DNA from: Acidiferrum sp963764675
GTDB lineage: Bacteria > Acidobacteriota > Terriglobia > Acidiferrales > UBA7541
Direction of reading: 5' to 3'
NCBI GenBank assembly: GCA_963764675.1
Contig: CAVXTQ010000001.1
Coordinates: forward strand, 496,001 to 560,000
Length of the DNA: 64,000 bases
The translations under genes and the position numbers were made by a program. This document shows, in pieces, positions 44,651 through 53,248 of the stretch. Under the pieces are notes generated by a model. It was given only the letters and a program-made list of their open reading frames with translations, did no database searches and had not been told where the DNA came from. Within the stretch, counting starts at the first letter, position 1; each line of letters opens with the position of its first letter.

Positions 44651-45564
44651 ATAGTGAGTATACGTCTGGTTTTCGGACCAATATCCATTGGATGTTGGAG
44701 ATGCATGCGGGTTGCGGGGGAGGACGCCGGAAGTGGCGAGTGGTCCGGCTGCTGCCCGGACCGGGGACGAGTGGCGAGAGGAACGGGGAAAGGGCGGGAT
44801 CTTCGCCTGCTGACTCGTTCCGCAACGGCGTTGGGAATGGTACCCCCCCACCCCCGGGGTATACAGCGAGTTGTGAAGTAAGCGATTGATTCCAAAGGGA
44901 GTTGCGGGAGTGAGTGTCGGTGAGGACAGTGGCGAGTGGTCCGGCTGCTGCCCGGACCGGGGGCGTGTGGCGAGTGGCGAGGGCAAGACGGGAGTCTTGG
45001 GTGTCCCCACCCCCGGGTGTGATGGGAACTGTGAAGGATGTCGATGAAAATAAAAGGGTTGCGCGTGCAGTAGTGTGCAAGAACAGTGGGTAGTGAGTAG
45101 TGGATAGTGAATAGTTCGGAGGAGCGGCGGAAGAGGTCCGGCTGTTGCCCGGACCGGGGACGAGAATCGGAAGCATACTCCGTCCATGGGGAAAGAGGTC
45201 AATGTCGAGGGGAGAAGGTGGCCATAATTGGGGAGTAGAGGTTGTAATTAACCGAAAAGCGTCCCCCAAAACTAGAAAAGCCGCCAGTGCCTTGGCATCT
45301 GGCCTAGCAGATATTGGACTGACCGGCATGCAACGCCAAAAGCCGGAAGTCATGGAAGCACAAGAAGGATCAGTGACTGATAAAACGAATTTCCCCCCCG
45401 ACACGATTTTGCTATTTGTCGGCAAACATCCCTGAAAAACAGAACAAATGGCCAGAACCAAGGCTAAGCCAGTTAGCCGCTTGCGCTGTGGAAATCGAAC
45501 GGCACCACTACCACCCTTTCGGCCTGTTTGGTACACCGACCCACTCTGTGGTAAGCACAGCAAT
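44651..45564. other. Repeat-rich intergenic region
   Basis: No gene is supported over about 0.9 kb. It holds three copies of a GTCCGGCTG-(C/T)TGCCCGGACC hairpin (near 44743, 44939 and 45135). Two copies of a CCCCACCCCCGGG block followed by a GTGAAG segment occur (near 44840 and 45005). The GTGGCGAGTGG string is the reverse complement of the permease spacer repeat. The long open frames on both strands here are made of these repeats. Confidence 0.6.
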
Positions 45565-46434
45565 ATGGATCTTCCCGGTTGGACTTCACTCGCGTCTGTC
45601 AAATCAATCTACGCGGGCGTGCGACTTGTGACATGGTGTTTCTGGGCGCTTTTGGTCGCGAGCGAAGTTGCTGCCTATATCTGGAAGCGGTTTTCCAACG
45701 CCTTTCAGGTTCTCGCGTTGAGTGCCTTCGCTCTAGCGGTGGTGGGAGAAGGAATTGAGTCCAAGTACGAGCAACGCAAAGAGGAGCTCTATGAGGCTCA
45801 AGAAACAGCGTTGAAGCTGGAGCATGACAAGGAGATTCAGCAGCTAAGGGATGAGCATAAGAGTGAAGAGGACGCGAAAACTCTGGCGACCTCCCTATTC
45901 ATGGAGGCGCAGAACGGTGATGCAAATGCATATGATCGGGTGCTGCAGATGGCGCAGGACAACCAGCAGCCTCTCGACGTGCAATGGACTGCCCGCCGAA
46001 TTGTGGATTCGATCATGGATAACTATTCGAAGTGGGGTCCTTCCGGCGCGGTAACACCGCACCTGAGCACTGCTCTGGCTGACGACGTACGGGACTTGAG
46101 GAGCGGTAACGCTCTCAAGAGGCTGAACGCCCTGGACGAGATTACGTACAAAGTGGGCTACGTCAGCTACACGAACGCCTGGCCAGCTCACTCCCCGACC
46201 ACGTGGCATTGGACAGAAAAAGGTAGGGAGGAGTTGAAGCCTTACATCTCAGTGATGGACATAGTCTTCCAGATCATGACAACAGATTCGTATTTAAAGA
46301 TCAGAGTAGACGGGTACAAGCTGTTTGTTCTTCTGGCGGCATCAGACAGGCCCAGTAGTCCCGGAATAAAGACACTCGACAACGCGGGGGCGTCGTCTTG
46401 GTGGCATGCAAACAGGAAGAACTACATCCAGTAG
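45565..46434 (+). CDS. Hypothetical membrane-anchored coiled-coil protein
   Basis: The 289-residue product has one or two membrane segments (about residues 15-58: LVTWCFWALLVASEVAAYIW and VLALSAFALAVVGEG), then a charged coiled-coil rich in Glu/Lys (about residues 65-105), then a helical C-terminal domain with no recognised motif. Base composition is lower in GC than its neighbours, hinting at transfer. The ATG at 45565 is chosen because upstream residues look unstructured and Cys/Pro-rich; a start at 45448 is possible. I do not recognise the family. Confidence 0.55.
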   Translation: MDLPGWTSLASVKSIYAGVRLVTWCFWALLVASEVAAYIWKRFSNAFQVLALSAFALAVVGEGIESKYEQRKEELYEAQETALKLEHDKEIQQLRDEHKSEEDAKTLATSLFMEAQNGDANAYDRVLQMAQDNQQPLDVQWTARRIVDSIMDNYSKWGPSGAVTPHLSTALADDVRDLRSGNALKRLNALDEITYKVGYVSYTNAWPAHSPTTWHWTEKGREELKPYISVMDIVFQIMTTDSYLKIRVDGYKLFVLLAASDRPSSPGIKTLDNAGASSWWHANRKNYIQ

Positions 46435-46492
46435 GTCCCTCGACCACCTCCTAAGGACCTGGGTTGTCGAACAGACTGTTAAAAGCTCTGGC

Positions 46493-47350
46493 CTATGGAA
46501 GAGCGGACAGGAATTTTTGGAGGGTGGGGCGGTATTGGTTTGGGGCGACTAGGGAGGATTCTTCGTGGCATGCGGCGTTGATTTGGAGGAAGTCTTTGGG
46601 AGAGCGGGCGGCGTTGTAGACGGCTTGGCCGAAGTGGAAGGGGATTACGGGGTCTTGGGTGCAGTGGACGATCAGGATGGGGACATTGATCTGCTGGAGT
46701 CTGGCTGCGGTGTCGAGCTGGCCGTGGACGAGGAGGCTGATTCCTGGGAGGAACCAGAAGAATTGGCGGGCTATGCGGGAGGCGGAGGGGAACGGTGCTT
46801 CGAGGATTACGGCGCCGACTTCGCGGTGGGCGGCGAGATTGGCGGCGACGGCAGTGCCGAGGGATTGACCGAATGAGATGATCGTTTTCGGAGCGATACC
46901 TTTGGTGTTCACGAGATATTGATAGGCGGCGTCGGCGTCGCGGTAAAGTGCGGCTTCGCTGGGTTTTCCTTCGCTGCGGCCGTAGCCGCTGTATTCCAGA
47001 GCCAATACATTTGCGGGCGTGTCGCGCAGAAACTCGTAGACGGGTGCGCGATTGGTGATGTTCGCGGCGTTGCCGTGGAAGGCGAGGAATGTGACTTTGG
47101 CCTGGTCGTGGGGAATCCACCAGGCGTGGAGCTTGGTGCCGCCGGAGGAAGTGAGCCAGACATCTTGAACGGGGAGAGCGCGAGGATGCCAGTCGCCTTC
47201 GAGGCGGCCTGGACTGTCGGGAAAGAAGATAAAGTGGGATTCGAATACGCGGATGAGCACAAGGGCGATGATGTAGGCGATGAGAATTGTGAGTAGGAAG
47301 TTCAAGACGCGTACGCCGATGGATTTGTTTGGTGCATGAGGAGTTTCCAT
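46493..47350 (-). CDS. Membrane-anchored alpha/beta hydrolase (ABHD/BEM46-like)
   Basis: This 285-residue protein has an N-terminal membrane helix (LNFLLTILIAYIIALVLI) and an alpha/beta hydrolase fold. Its features are the LAFHGNAANI oxyanion loop, the nucleophile elbow SFGQSLGTA, the acid region VHCTQDPVIPF and a late histidine in ACHEE. All triad residues are visible. The layout fits the BEM46/ABHD12-like serine hydrolases of bacterial envelopes. The start at 47350 is 29 bp from the divergent RDD gene; the longer frame would overlap that gene. The substrate, possibly a lipid ester, is unknown. Confidence 0.85.
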   Translation of the reverse strand: METPHAPNKSIGVRVLNFLLTILIAYIIALVLIRVFESHFIFFPDSPGRLEGDWHPRALPVQDVWLTSSGGTKLHAWWIPHDQAKVTFLAFHGNAANITNRAPVYEFLRDTPANVLALEYSGYGRSEGKPSEAALYRDADAAYQYLVNTKGIAPKTIISFGQSLGTAVAANLAAHREVGAVILEAPFPSASRIARQFFWFLPGISLLVHGQLDTAARLQQINVPILIVHCTQDPVIPFHFGQAVYNAARSPKDFLQINAACHEESSLVAPNQYRPTLQKFLSALP

Positions 47351-47379
47351 TGCTATGGTGGCAGAGGTAGTGTAGCGGA

Positions 47380-47964
47380 ATGGCCGGGAAGATAAGGAGT
47401 GGGGACGTTGTGGAGGCTCAGAGCGCAAGCCCGCTAGGAGAGTCTTCCGTAGTGGGTTTGCGACGCGCTGGATTCTGGATTCGATGCGCTGCGGCGATCA
47501 TCGACTTGATTTTGCTGGGGATTCCGCTGGCGGTATTCGTTTCGTTTTTGTCCGTGGCCATGGGGATTTCCACGGCGTTTCTGGAGCTTCGTCCCGGGGA
47601 GCCGCCGCGCGAGATTCTTATGCGATTCGGGCCGACGTTTTTGTTCATCAGTCTTTGCTTCTTTGTGGTTATGGGATGGATTTACTTTGCAAGTTTCGAG
47701 AGCTCGCGGCGGCGCGCAACTTTGGGGAAGCAGTTGTTCGGGCTTTATGTGGCGGATACGCGAGGCAATCCGGTGGGTTTTTGGCGAGCCAGTGGACGGT
47801 TCGCTTGCGGGCGTCTCTTGGCGCACGTGCCGGTCTTGGGGAGCTACTACTTCGCGGTGGATTGCGTGTGCGCCGGCGTAACGCCGAGCAAGCGAGCGAT
47901 CCACGACATTCTTTCAGGATGCTTAGTGCTGCGGGAGAACGTGGATCGCACGTTCGCTAGATGA
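47380..47964 (+). CDS. RDD-family membrane protein
   Basis: The 194-residue product has the RDD signature: RRAGFWIRCAAAIIDLILLG at the start of the first membrane helix, further helices near residues 80-105 and 140-160, and TLGKQLFGLYVAD plus a conserved DILSG near the end (with the Arg/Asp pairs that name the family). RDD proteins are small membrane proteins of mostly unknown role; some affect ion or proton homeostasis. It is divergent from the alpha/beta hydrolase gene, with only 29 bp between the starts. Confidence 0.85.
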   Translation: MAGKIRSGDVVEAQSASPLGESSVVGLRRAGFWIRCAAAIIDLILLGIPLAVFVSFLSVAMGISTAFLELRPGEPPREILMRFGPTFLFISLCFFVVMGWIYFASFESSRRRATLGKQLFGLYVADTRGNPVGFWRASGRFACGRLLAHVPVLGSYYFAVDCVCAGVTPSKRAIHDILSGCLVLRENVDRTFAR

Positions 47965-48134
47965 TTGGCGCGGTGCTAGCACGCGTCGCACCGAAATAGC
48001 AGGATCGATCAAGACGCGGGGCGCCCGGGCCGGATATGATCGCTGAGTGAGCCCAGCTATGAAATCTTCATGTGTGGCGGCGCTCGCCTTTACCGACACT
48101 CAGTAGCAACGGCAGAACACGGGAGAGGACTTCG

Positions 48135-49457
48135 ATGGAAGCGTCAGGCGAAACCGGAACCGCGAAGCGTGAACGATGGAAAACCGTAGAAGAGCTATGC
48201 GACCGCTACCTGAGCGGGCGCCCATCCGAAGCCGTTCTTCAATTGCTTAAAAATGCGGAACAGCAGCGCCCCGAGGTGCGCGATTTCCTGGAGCGCGCGT
48301 TCCAGCTTATGGCGCTGTCGAAATTCGATCCGCGCGATGTGGCCCCCGGCGTAGCACGCTTCTTCGTGGTATTTGCGCCCGGCATTTTGCCCGGCGCCTG
48401 GGGAGGAATAGTACCGCCCATCACCATGCCCGGCAGGCACAAGAAAATCGACGCCTATTTACGCTCGAATCCGTGGACGAACTTCGAGCCAGGGACAGTT
48501 TTGTTGGATGTAGGATGCGGGTTCCCTCCGCAGACTTCGATGGATGCGGCGGAGGCATTTCCGGAATGGCAAATCATCGGCGCGGACCCGTCTTTTGAGC
48601 CATACCTGCTGTACGACGAACGCGAAAACTATGCGTCTTTCGATCCGAAGGGAAAGCTCCGGTATTTTCAGGGCAGCCGCCCAGAGGAGTTTCTCCGCTT
48701 GTACTCCGATCGGAATGCTACGGTCCAGCGTTTGTCAGAGGCGTTCGCGCAACTGCTCCCCAGTCTGCCCGCCGATGATGGCGGACTGTCTACCGCGGAG
48801 CACGGCGGCATGCGTCTAGTCCGCCATCCTCTGCGCACCTATGAGCGCTCGAACCTTAAATTCATTCAGGGAGGATTTGGGTCAAGGGACATGCCGGAGG
48901 CCGGAGTCGTGCGCAGTTTCAATGTGCTTATCTATTTTGACGCGGATTTTCGCCGTAAGGCGGAAGAGTGGGTAACGCAAGTTCTGCGCCCAGGAGGATT
49001 GTTCGTTTGCGGCAGAGACGATGGGGCGTCGCTAAATGCACACTACTCTGTGTATCGCAGCGAGGGCGGGCGGCTGGTTGAAAAGGAATTTGCGTTCGGC
49101 GTGGAAACGGTGCGTCATTGCACCTGGTTTACGCTGCATGAGGGCGAGCGGGAGACGTGGCGGCTTGCGGAACTGCTGGGCGTCCTGCGGTCGGACCGGG
49201 CGTTTCTAAGCGATTACGACGCCCGGCTGGATGCTCTACTAGCAGAAAACAGGATGGCAGTCCGCGACGGTAACGGATGCCTCGCGGAGCCGCCCGACCC
49301 CATCGATTTGACGCGGATGTTTCCGGCTTACGAGGTGATCGTGCGAGAACTCGAACGGGAGTTCGCCGATCGGGCTGTCTCCGTGCTTCAGCGCGCTGGC
49401 CTGAACGCATGGCGAAATCCGGTAGGACACATCGCCGTTGGCGCGTTACAGGCTTGA
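48135..49457 (+). CDS. SAM-dependent methyltransferase-like protein
   Basis: This 440-residue protein has a Rossmann-type SAM-binding core: motif I VLLDVGCGFPP at about residue 122, an acidic end of strand 2 (IIGADPSF), and NVLIYFDADFRRKAEEWV followed by LRPGGLFVCGRDD, which is like the post-I motifs of CheR-type methyltransferases. The N-terminal 110 residues are helical, and the C-terminal 120 residues are not recognised. The ATG at 48135 follows GGAGAGGA; the longer frame upstream is unconserved. The target is unknown. It stands alone between unrelated genes. Confidence 0.7.
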   Translation: MEASGETGTAKRERWKTVEELCDRYLSGRPSEAVLQLLKNAEQQRPEVRDFLERAFQLMALSKFDPRDVAPGVARFFVVFAPGILPGAWGGIVPPITMPGRHKKIDAYLRSNPWTNFEPGTVLLDVGCGFPPQTSMDAAEAFPEWQIIGADPSFEPYLLYDERENYASFDPKGKLRYFQGSRPEEFLRLYSDRNATVQRLSEAFAQLLPSLPADDGGLSTAEHGGMRLVRHPLRTYERSNLKFIQGGFGSRDMPEAGVVRSFNVLIYFDADFRRKAEEWVTQVLRPGGLFVCGRDDGASLNAHYSVYRSEGGRLVEKEFAFGVETVRHCTWFTLHEGERETWRLAELLGVLRSDRAFLSDYDARLDALLAENRMAVRDGNGCLAEPPDPIDLTRMFPAYEVIVRELEREFADRAVSVLQRAGLNAWRNPVGHIAVGALQA

Positions 49458-49545
49458 TCGTCCGGGCAGCTAGTGCCTGGTAAACGCGCTCGGCGGGGAA
49501 GGGAATTTCACGGCGGCTTGAACCACAGGGTACATCTGGGACGCG

Positions 49546-50808
49546 TCAAGCCGAAACGGCGATCGGAGGCTTAGTTCTCTTGGTCAGCAGAGCCAGCCTT
49601 TGTTCGTGATCCATGGGCTCCCAAGGGACAAGTTTCTCGGCGAGCACATCCATTCTGCGAAGGACAGTCAACTCGACGAAAAGCTCGATAAAATCCAAGT
49701 CCCGAAAGACCAAGGAGCCGGACTCTCTCATCTTGTCGCGAATTCGCTCGAGATGGGCGGGCATCTCGGTCCAGTGTAGGCCCGACCGGTGGTGATGACA
49801 GAGGTGGTATCCTTCGTTCATGAAGTTCACTTCATCAACGATGGTCACCGTATTTGCAAAATAATCGTCGGGATGTTCCGGATCCCAGAAGGCGTGCTGC
49901 ACCCATGCGGCGATGGCCATGATGAAGTTCATGCAGAGCAGAGGAACTAACACGAACACGATCCCAATTCTCCAATCGTAAATAAAGACAGCTCCGAAAT
50001 AAACGTAGTAGCGCACCATTCCCCATAACATTCGCTTTCGGCTCTTTTCATCGCCTCTAGTTTTAAAGTAGGTGTATGGAGCAAGCCCCAGGACCGTCCA
50101 AATGTTGTCCGAAAGATACCAAAGGAAATCCATTGGACTCGTTCGATCGTAGCCGCTGGAGGTAACGGTATCGTCGGGTCCGCCGTTCTCTCTATGGTGG
50201 AGACGGACATGAACCGTCCGACCCAGCTCGGGAAGGTCCCCATACAAATATCCTAGAAAGAATTCGACGTAGCGGCCGAAGACCTTATGGTATTTCTCCG
50301 AGAAGTATCCTTTAGGCCGATGTGCCTCCAGGTGTTTGGCGCTGAACATCCGCACAACCCGCTGAAACTTGAGGCCATACAGGGAAAGATAGAAAGCGAT
50401 CACGAGCAGAGGCCGAGGTTTCCCTAAGACGAGTTGGATCACAAAAATTGGCACGGCGGTAAGGCTGAGGGAGACCATGAGTCGCAGCGCGGGGGTGTCT
50501 CGGGAGTCCCGCAGAACTTGTTGGCCGAGGCGGTCGAGGAACCGGTCGTAAGCCCGGGAGAGAAATTGGTACGCGTCGCGTAAGGGGCGAACCCTCCCGA
50601 GAAGACTGGCCGCACCATAACATCCGAGGGAAAGCGCGCCCACGAGCGATACGGCAGCAATGCTTGCCAAAGCCATGAGTACTGCCAAGCACCGAACGAC
50701 GGCTTTGGATATGGCTCCAAGCTGCGTCGCAGGCCAATGGGTCGTGGAGCGAGTGCCTTTTCGCACGTCGTTCAAATCCGCTTCGGTTAACTTGGCTACG
50801 AATTGCAT
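49546..50808 (-). CDS. Membrane fatty acid desaturase-family protein
   Basis: The 420-residue product has the three histidine boxes of the membrane di-iron desaturase/hydroxylase family: KHLEAHR, HVRLHHRENGG and YHLCHHHRSG. Several membrane helices lie between them (for example the LALASIAAVSLVGALS region, PIFVIQLVLG, VLVPLLCMNFIMAIAAW). Such enzymes use O2 and reduced ferredoxin or cytochrome b5 to desaturate or hydroxylate lipids. The exact reaction cannot be told. I chose the ATG at 50808 (MQFVAKLTEAD); the frame extending to 51105 overlaps the next gene and is Pro/Ser-rich. Confidence 0.85.
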   Translation of the reverse strand: MQFVAKLTEADLNDVRKGTRSTTHWPATQLGAISKAVVRCLAVLMALASIAAVSLVGALSLGCYGAASLLGRVRPLRDAYQFLSRAYDRFLDRLGQQVLRDSRDTPALRLMVSLSLTAVPIFVIQLVLGKPRPLLVIAFYLSLYGLKFQRVVRMFSAKHLEAHRPKGYFSEKYHKVFGRYVEFFLGYLYGDLPELGRTVHVRLHHRENGGPDDTVTSSGYDRTSPMDFLWYLSDNIWTVLGLAPYTYFKTRGDEKSRKRMLWGMVRYYVYFGAVFIYDWRIGIVFVLVPLLCMNFIMAIAAWVQHAFWDPEHPDDYFANTVTIVDEVNFMNEGYHLCHHHRSGLHWTEMPAHLERIRDKMRESGSLVFRDLDFIELFVELTVLRRMDVLAEKLVPWEPMDHEQRLALLTKRTKPPIAVSA

Positions 50809-50937
50809 GTTCGTCGTTATGCTAATTGACGGGCTTCGTCCGGTGGTAAACGAAAGGATTCTACAGTCAAGGAAAGCAAAGTTCCAGCGTCGAACGATTG
50901 TGCCCGCCAACGAAATCGCGACGAGACGCGTCGGCCC

Positions 50938-50957
50938 GGGCGGAGCAAGCCCCGCCC
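50938..50957. repeat. REP-like palindrome, GGCGGGGC family, variant
   Basis: GGGCGGAGCAAGCCCCGCCC lies at the 3' end of the PilZ-TonB gene, a variant of the palindrome at 23035-23052. Confidence 0.5.
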
Positions 50958-50965
50958 CTACTGGA

Positions 50966-52837
50966 TTACGGGTGGGAGACGCGGGGTATTGGTTGGTGGA
51001 AGTCGAGTTCGATTTGGGCTTGGGTTTCAACGGGCTTGTTGTCGAGATAGGTGGGTTCGTAGCGCCACTCGCGGATGGCTTTGGAGACGCTCGGGAGGAA
51101 GGCAAAGGAGCCGTTGAGGGGCTTGAGGTCGCTGACGCGGCCGTCTTTGTCGATGGTGGCTTGCACGGTGATGGAGCCGGAAGTGACCGGGAGATGGGAG
51201 ACTTGCGGATCGATTCGCGAAGTGAGCTCGCCGATCGTAACTTTCTTGTGAGTGCGCCAGACCCAATGGTCGGCAGATACCAGAACGGAGCGCTGAACGT
51301 GCATGGTGACCGTGGGTGAATCGAGGACGCGCTCGCCAGGCAGATTCACAAAGGATGAACCAAGGCCTCTCGGCGGAGTGATCTCGGTGACAGCGCCCGA
51401 ACCTGCGTCCATTTGAACTACACCGGAGCTAGAGCCAAGGTGGAAGAAGGATGATTTACCAGCGCTGACCGGCGTTCTGGAGCTTGGCCAAGTGGAGCGC
51501 GGAGCACTTGAGCTTGCGGAGGCGCCTAACGGCTGGGTGGCGGGTGCGATGCTTGGGGTTGCGGGCGCGGGTATTGAAGTGGCGGAGTTGTTGATCGAGC
51601 CGACGACCGCGGACTTTGTGGAAAGTGCCGGAGCGACAGGGGTGGGGATGGCGGCTAACGGCTGACTTGCCAAGGGAGCAGACGTGATTGCGGTTGGGAG
51701 TGTGCTCGGGACTGCGTTCGCTGCGAATTGCGCTGAATCTGAATTCGATGAGTGGGTAGTGATGGCCGACGGAGAGTCGGCGGCTGCCGCGAAAGGTTTC
51801 GACGCCGACGCGGCATCTGTTTTGCGTGCGTTACGCGTGAATGGCTTGGGATCTACATATTTTGCCGTCGTGTCAGCAGAAGGGGAATCCAGATCTGCGT
51901 CGGAAGTTGAACGCCGCGGAGACGCCGTCTTGGCCGAGGGAACGTCTGGAATCGACGGCGACGGATTTGAGGTGGCCGGCACCTGCGTATCGAGCGCGCC
52001 GGGTAGAGGACCGGGAACGTTCGAATAGGCACTCTGAATTGGGCTTGCGTTCGAGCGATTGGCGAACCGCTGCGCAAGGCTCGGGTCAAAGAACAAAGCG
52101 GCCGCCAGGCAGATCACCGCGGCTAACACGCTCCAAGCTACGATCGCCGGCGTGGCAGACCTCTTTCTGCGATAGCGCCGCGAGGCGGCGAGGAGTTGCG
52201 GTATTGGGTAGCCAACATCCGCCGGGGCGATTTCGTGCAAAGGCGGGTCGAACGATGGTCCGAATGCATTTTCCGACTTCTTGCCAAATTGAGTAGGGGG
52301 TCGTGGCGGCGCGGGGTAGCCGACATCCGCCGGTGCGATTGTGGGCAGAGGAGGGTCGAAGAATGGTCCGAATGCGTTCTCGGGCTTCTTGGCGAATTCG
52401 ACTGCGGGCGGGGGTGGGGCGGGTTCTTCTTGTGGGGGTTCGCTACTTCCTTGCGCCCGCGGAATCGCAGGCTCCGCGTTTTCCTGACGGCTGAGTTCCA
52501 GAGCGCCCCACTTGCGAAGTTGTTCGCGGTCGTGCTCGGAGAGATCCAGGAGTTGGATGCCGGCGCGCTTGGTCGATTCGGTTGTCCAGACGGTGCGAAC
52601 GTGGACGTCGATGGGTTTTGCTACGCCATGGAGGCGAAGAGAAACACGAAAGACGGAATTGAGATCGAGTGCGATGGGCGTGGACACGAGAAGGCCGTTC
52701 TCGCCGAGGTTCAGGAGCATGCCGAGATTATCGCGACCAAACGTGACGTAGATCGGGCGGGACGGGGCGACGCGAGGATAGAAACGCCGCTCGCCTGGAG
52801 AGTTGAGCGCCGCGAGAGAATCGGTGGAGGTGGACAT
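50966..52837 (-). CDS. PilZ domain-transmembrane-TonB C-terminal fusion protein
   Basis: The 623-residue protein has an N-terminal PilZ domain (about residues 15-110: ERRFYPR and NLGENGLL, close to the RxxxR and (D/N)xSxxG c-di-GMP motifs, with Gly in place of Ser). Two copies of a 28-residue unit follow (ENAFGPxFDPP...IAPADVGYP). A membrane helix lies at about residues 234-252 (VLAAVICLAAALFF), then a long Ser/Pro/Ala-rich periplasmic stretch, and a C-terminal TonB-type domain (about the last 90 residues) with GRVSDLKPLNG and IREWRYEPTYLDNKPVE. TonB C-termini contact outer-membrane receptors. The start at 52837 follows GGAG. Confidence 0.82.
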   Translation of the reverse strand: MSTSTDSLAALNSPGERRFYPRVAPSRPIYVTFGRDNLGMLLNLGENGLLVSTPIALDLNSVFRVSLRLHGVAKPIDVHVRTVWTTESTKRAGIQLLDLSEHDREQLRKWGALELSRQENAEPAIPRAQGSSEPPQEEPAPPPPAVEFAKKPENAFGPFFDPPLPTIAPADVGYPAPPRPPTQFGKKSENAFGPSFDPPLHEIAPADVGYPIPQLLAASRRYRRKRSATPAIVAWSVLAAVICLAAALFFDPSLAQRFANRSNASPIQSAYSNVPGPLPGALDTQVPATSNPSPSIPDVPSAKTASPRRSTSDADLDSPSADTTAKYVDPKPFTRNARKTDAASASKPFAAAADSPSAITTHSSNSDSAQFAANAVPSTLPTAITSAPLASQPLAAIPTPVAPALSTKSAVVGSINNSATSIPAPATPSIAPATQPLGASASSSAPRSTWPSSRTPVSAGKSSFFHLGSSSGVVQMDAGSGAVTEITPPRGLGSSFVNLPGERVLDSPTVTMHVQRSVLVSADHWVWRTHKKVTIGELTSRIDPQVSHLPVTSGSITVQATIDKDGRVSDLKPLNGSFAFLPSVSKAIREWRYEPTYLDNKPVETQAQIELDFHQPIPRVSHP

Positions 52838-53248
52838 GATGCAAGTCTCCCTTACAGCCAAGGCATCGGAGGTGCGGGGCCTCACGATGCGTAAATCGTG
52901 TTCATCCATCAAGCCGGCTGGAGATGACGGCTGGTTGCGCATCCTATGGTGCTGTGCGGGGCGGCACCACGTTGGGACCCGCCGCCCGGGGAGAGCGGGC
53001 CTTGATTTTCGCCGAAATCCGGCGCTTTGCGCAACTACCGAAATCCAGAACTAACGAACCCTGGCCGTGGCGGGAAGTTTCGGTCGGCTGGGGACACGCT
53101 TCGCCACCGCGGACACCACCCTGGCAAATTGGATGCTGTGCGATGCGGGAAGGTTTTCGCAGAAAGTGATGGGCAGAGGGCTGCGCGGCACCGGGTTGGC
53201 GGTGGGAATAACACGCGTCTTGCCTTTGTTTCGGGAACGAGCTATTAG
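52838..53248. other. Intergenic region before the insertion sequence
   Basis: No gene is supported. Short open frames here are GC-driven and share no motif. The stretch ends in the TTAG (53245-53248) duplicated by the IS insertion. Confidence 0.5.

Noticed and set aside
43322..44881. 519-codon open frame on the plus strand opposite the SpoIIE gene
   Set aside because: It mirrors the phosphatase on the other strand; the minus strand carries GAF and PP2C motifs, while this frame is Gly/Ala/Glu-rich with no domain.
44651..45602. Long minus-strand open frames upstream of the SpoIIE start
   Set aside because: They consist of translated intergenic repeats (Pro/Ser-rich, repeated strings) and no conserved domain; the phosphatase start at 44650 explains the region.
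46456..46478. CGAACAGACTGTTAAAAG string resembling the IS5 right end
   Set aside because: Only a few bases match the terminal repeat, there is no partner end, and no transposase fragment is near.
52838..53248. Small open frames between the PilZ-TonB gene and the insertion sequence
   Set aside because: Several overlapping frames exist on both strands without ribosome binding sites or recognisable motifs, as expected for GC-rich spacer.
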